Shown here piece by piece: positions 5,056 through 6,988 of a stretch of DNA of 6,988 bases (the stretch's first letter is position 1; the number at the start of each line of letters is the position of its first letter). Origin of the DNA: an uncultured Bacilli bacterium (lineage in GTDB: Bacteria > Bacillota_I > Bacilli_A > RF39 > UBA660); assembly GCA_934130045.1 (NCBI GenBank), contig CAKOXI010000040.1, positions 1 to 6,988 on the forward strand, written 5' to 3'. The notes under the pieces were generated by a model that had not been told where the DNA came from, ran no database searches, and saw nothing but the letters and a program-made list of their open reading frames with translations. The position numbers and the translations under genes are program-made.

Positions 5056-6633
5056 CTATTCATTAAATAAATCTGGTAAATCATTTTCTAATAAAACATA
5101 TGTTTCATTATCCTTTAATTTTTCCATTAAAACAAAAGCTTCTTTTACATCATTCAATATAAATATATGTTTCTTAGAATAATTTTTTGAAATTAATCCC
5201 TCATATATTGGTTTAGTTTGATGTTCACCTATCAAAATTACTTCATCACAAACACTAGATATATATTCTCCAAATTTATAATTTAAGTCATATTGATGAG
5301 GTCCTAATTCAATCATACCTGGTGTTACAATAATTTTTTTACCTGGCATCATATTTAAAACTTCCAAAGCCATTTTAGAACCAGTTGGATTTGAATTAAA
5401 AGCATCATCAATTAAAAACATATCTTTATATTTTATTAAATTTAATCTGTGTTCTGTTGGTACTAAACTTTTTACTGCCATCTGCATTTTTGGAATTGGA
5501 ACTTTAAGATCATAAGCAACTGCAAGCGCATCCAATATATTATAAATATTGTGTCTTCCTAATAGCTTAGTTTCAAAATTATATTCGTGAGTATCTCCCT
5601 TAAATCTCACTTTAAAACTAGTTCCATTATAGGATAGATTTATTGAACTTGCCTTAATATCTGCATCATTATCTATTCCAATCCAAATTACCCTACAATT
5701 ATTTTTTATTTTATAATTTACTTGTTTTTGATCATCACGATTTAGTATAGCAACTCCATCACTTGGCAATGATTCAATAAGTTCAAATTTACCTTTTACT
5801 ATATTTTCTTCACTTTTAAAAGTCTCTAAATGGGCTACCCCAATAGTAGTAATAATACCATATTTAGGATGAACTAAATCACATAAAATTTTAATATCTT
5901 TTAATTTACAAGCACCCATTTCCGCAATAAAAACATTGTCAAACTTATCAAGTCCATTATTAATTGATTTCATAAGTCCATAAGGAGTATTAAAACTTTT
6001 TGGGGTTGGATAAGAATTAAATTCACTGCTTAAAATAGTATTTAAAATATTTTTACTGCTAGTTTTACCATAACTACCTGTTATACCAATTATATTTAAA
6101 TTAGACATATTTTTTAATTTTCTTTTAGCCTTATTTAAGTAATAATAATAAACAAATTTTTCAGCTGGAATATTTATTATATTTAATATAAAAGTTATTA
6201 TAAAAGAAAAATATCCAAATAAAGAAATATATAAATATCCATAAAAATCATTATAATTTTTACAAACAAATATAATTAAAATAGTAAATAAAATAAATAA
6301 TGTAAAGTATAATCTTTTTACTCTACTTGTTATAGCAAACTTTTTCTTTTGTTGTTCTTTTTTTATTAATTTTAATTCTATATAAAAGCAAATAAAATAA
6401 GTTATTCCCATAATATACACAACATAATTTTTAAATAATAAATTAGTTAATAATAAAATTATAAAAATTATTATGTCATAGGTAATAAAAGATTTTCTTA
6501 AGTTTTTAAAAATCCATTTAATATATCTATTACTAACATTATAAGAATTTTGCTGTAACATATAAATTGATTTACGATATTTTAATACCATATATAATAT
6601 AAAAGGTATTAGTGAAATTAAAAATTTTGTCAT
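5056..6633 (-). CDS. murF: Membrane-anchored MurF-type Mur ligase
   Basis: Predicted to ligate D-Ala-D-Ala to UDP-MurNAc-tripeptide using ATP. Numbering from ATG 6633 (525 residues), residues 1-153 hold five hydrophobic helices (about 2-18, 53-67, 70-87, 108-124, 131-153). Basic loops at 19-49 and 90-107 put the N-terminus outside and the ligase inside. The Mur middle domain follows: P-loop GSYGKTS (186-192), EMGA (238-241), GVAHLETF (265-272) and K282 at the carbamylated-lysine position. The C-terminal domain has DDAFNSNP (409-416), GMIELG (439-444) and the ending LLENDLPD. The usual MurF N-terminal substrate domain is missing, as in a known subgroup of membrane 'Mur ligase family' proteins. 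Its place before murE favours MurF, but a related amide ligation is possible. A GTG at 6642 is rejected because it lies within the Shine-Dalgarno AGAGGTG (6646-6640). Confidence 0.9.
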   Translation of the reverse strand: MTKFLISLIPFILYMVLKYRKSIYMLQQNSYNVSNRYIKWIFKNLRKSFITYDIIIFIILLLTNLLFKNYVVYIMGITYFICFYIELKLIKKEQQKKKFAITSRVKRLYFTLFILFTILIIFVCKNYNDFYGYLYISLFGYFSFIITFILNIINIPAEKFVYYYYLNKAKRKLKNMSNLNIIGITGSYGKTSSKNILNTILSSEFNSYPTPKSFNTPYGLMKSINNGLDKFDNVFIAEMGACKLKDIKILCDLVHPKYGIITTIGVAHLETFKSEENIVKGKFELIESLPSDGVAILNRDDQKQVNYKIKNNCRVIWIGIDNDADIKASSINLSYNGTSFKVRFKGDTHEYNFETKLLGRHNIYNILDALAVAYDLKVPIPKMQMAVKSLVPTEHRLNLIKYKDMFLIDDAFNSNPTGSKMALEVLNMMPGKKIIVTPGMIELGPHQYDLNYKFGEYISSVCDEVILIGEHQTKPIYEGLISKNYSKKHIFILNDVKEAFVLMEKLKDNETYVLLENDLPDLFNE

Positions 6634-6639
6634 ATAATA

Positions 6640-6646
6640 CACCTCT
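6640..6646 (-). promoter_or_regulatory. murF ribosome-binding site deciding the start
   Basis: AGAGGTG lies 6 nt before ATG 6633. It contains the in-frame GTG at 6642, which is therefore not the likely start codon. Confidence 0.7.
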
Positions 6647-6652
6647 ACAATG

Positions 6653-6680
6653 ATTATACAATAAAATTGAAATAAATAAA
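6653..6680 (-). promoter_or_regulatory. Candidate promoter of murF-murE
   Basis: A perfect TATAAT (6658-6653) has a poor -35 (TTTATT, 6680-6675, 3 of 6) at 16 nt. The start near 6646 would give a leader of about 13 nt that begins with the Shine-Dalgarno. Because a terminator precedes it, the operon needs a promoter here, and this is the best one seen. Confidence 0.4.
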
Positions 6681-6707
6681 ATAAAAAGAAATGGTTTTAC
6701 ATTCCTT
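6671..6707 (-). terminator. Intrinsic terminator after the Rpn-like gene
   Basis: AAGGAATG (6707-6700), loop TAAAAC and CATTTCTT (6693-6686) form an eight-pair stem with one G-U pair, followed by a T-rich tail (6685-6671). It starts 17 nt after the upstream stop codon and separates that gene from murF-murE. Confidence 0.65.
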
Positions 6708-6724
6708 AAACACTCTTACAAATA

Positions 6725-6988
6725 TTAATTAATTTTTAACTTTGATACTTCTTTTATACTCAAGCCTGTTACTTTTGATATTATATTTATATCTATATTT
6801 TCATCAACCATTGATTTTGCAACCTTAACAATACCTTGTTTTTTACCTAGTTTCTCACCTCTTTTTTGTCCTCTAACTTCTCCATCCATAACTCCACATT
6901 CATACGCAGCTCCATAATCTTCTTTCTCATTTCTCATTAATTCTACAATATCTTCCATATTCTTTCTATCCTCCTTATTTAAATTAAA
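6725..6988 (-). CDS. C-terminal part of an Rpn-family nuclease/putative transposase (partial)
   Basis: The visible residues resemble the C-terminal tail of Rpn/PD-(D/E)XK 'recombination-promoting nuclease/putative transposase' proteins. There is an ELMRNEKEDYGAAYECG segment, then a glycine-spaced charged stretch (VRGQKRGEKLGKKQGI), then a small helix-turn-helix-like end (IISKVTGLSIKEVSKL). The nuclease core would lie outside the window. An ATG at 6958 would give a 77-residue protein, and an AAGGAGG lies 11 nt before it. However, the frame stays open to the edge and the extra residues (NLNKEDRKN) read like normal coding sequence, so I favour a longer gene cut by the window. If 6958 is the true start, it is a tail-only remnant. 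Such genes are often multicopy and move between genomes. A terminator follows it. Confidence 0.7.
   Translation of the reverse strand, partial: FNLNKEDRKNMEDIVELMRNEKEDYGAAYECGVMDGEVRGQKRGEKLGKKQGIVKVAKSMVDENIDINIISKVTGLSIKEVSKLKIN

Noticed and set aside
4781..5182. Two short plus-strand open frames (4781-4966 and 4994-5182)
   Set aside because: They lie antisense to murE and the murE/murF junction, whose coding identity is certain, and their translations resemble nothing.
6634..6642. GTG start for murF at 6642
   Set aside because: The GTG is part of the AGAGGTG Shine-Dalgarno for the ATG at 6633.
1..6988. Mycoplasma-type code with TGA as tryptophan
   Set aside because: All recognised proteins read through at full length with TGG for Trp and no internal TGA. 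No gene here happens to end in TGA, but that is a small sample.

Overview
The window is strongly AT-rich and all supportable genes lie on the minus strand, so transcription runs from right to left. Gene content (Mur ligases with a meso-diaminopimelate signature, HU, class II CCA-adding enzyme, DnaD, endonuclease III) and the perfect Shine-Dalgarno sequences point to a low-GC Bacillota, most likely a peptidoglycan-containing member of the Bacilli close to the Mollicutes/RF39/Erysipelotrichales type of genome. The assignment is an inference. The standard bacterial code fits: Trp codons are TGG, and every visible stop is TAA except one TAG.

In transcription order: (1) at the right edge, the 3' part of a gene whose product looks like the C-terminal tail of an Rpn/PD-(D/E)XK 'recombination-promoting nuclease/putative transposase', followed by an intrinsic terminator; (2) a murF-murE cell-wall pair 9 bp apart, in which the MurF-like ligase carries a five-helix membrane domain in place of the usual N-terminal substrate-binding domain; (3) hup (HU) with its own tandem promoters and terminator; (4) cca, whose Shine-Dalgarno abuts the hup terminator and whose start codon is problematic (TTG inside the Shine-Dalgarno, or a non-canonical ATT); (5) a hairpin/U-tract that overlaps the ribosome-binding site of a membrane-anchored protein of unknown function; (6) dnaD and nth, overlapping by 8 bp; (7) two strong-looking tandem promoters and a ribosome-binding site that launch another gene off the left edge.

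Functionally the window joins peptidoglycan precursor synthesis (UDP-MurNAc-tripeptide, then pentapeptide), nucleoid organisation, tRNA 3'-end maturation, replication initiation/restart and base-excision repair. The order cca - (unknown membrane protein) - dnaD - nth looks like a shortened version of the Bacillus cca...ypmB...dnaD-nth neighbourhood. No tRNA, rRNA, CRISPR array, insertion-sequence ends or riboswitch was recognised, and no stretch above 300 bp lacks a gene. The novelty is modest: it lies in the start-site and leader architecture (cca, unknown gene, left-edge gene), the membrane MurF and the unknown membrane protein, not in an obvious new system.
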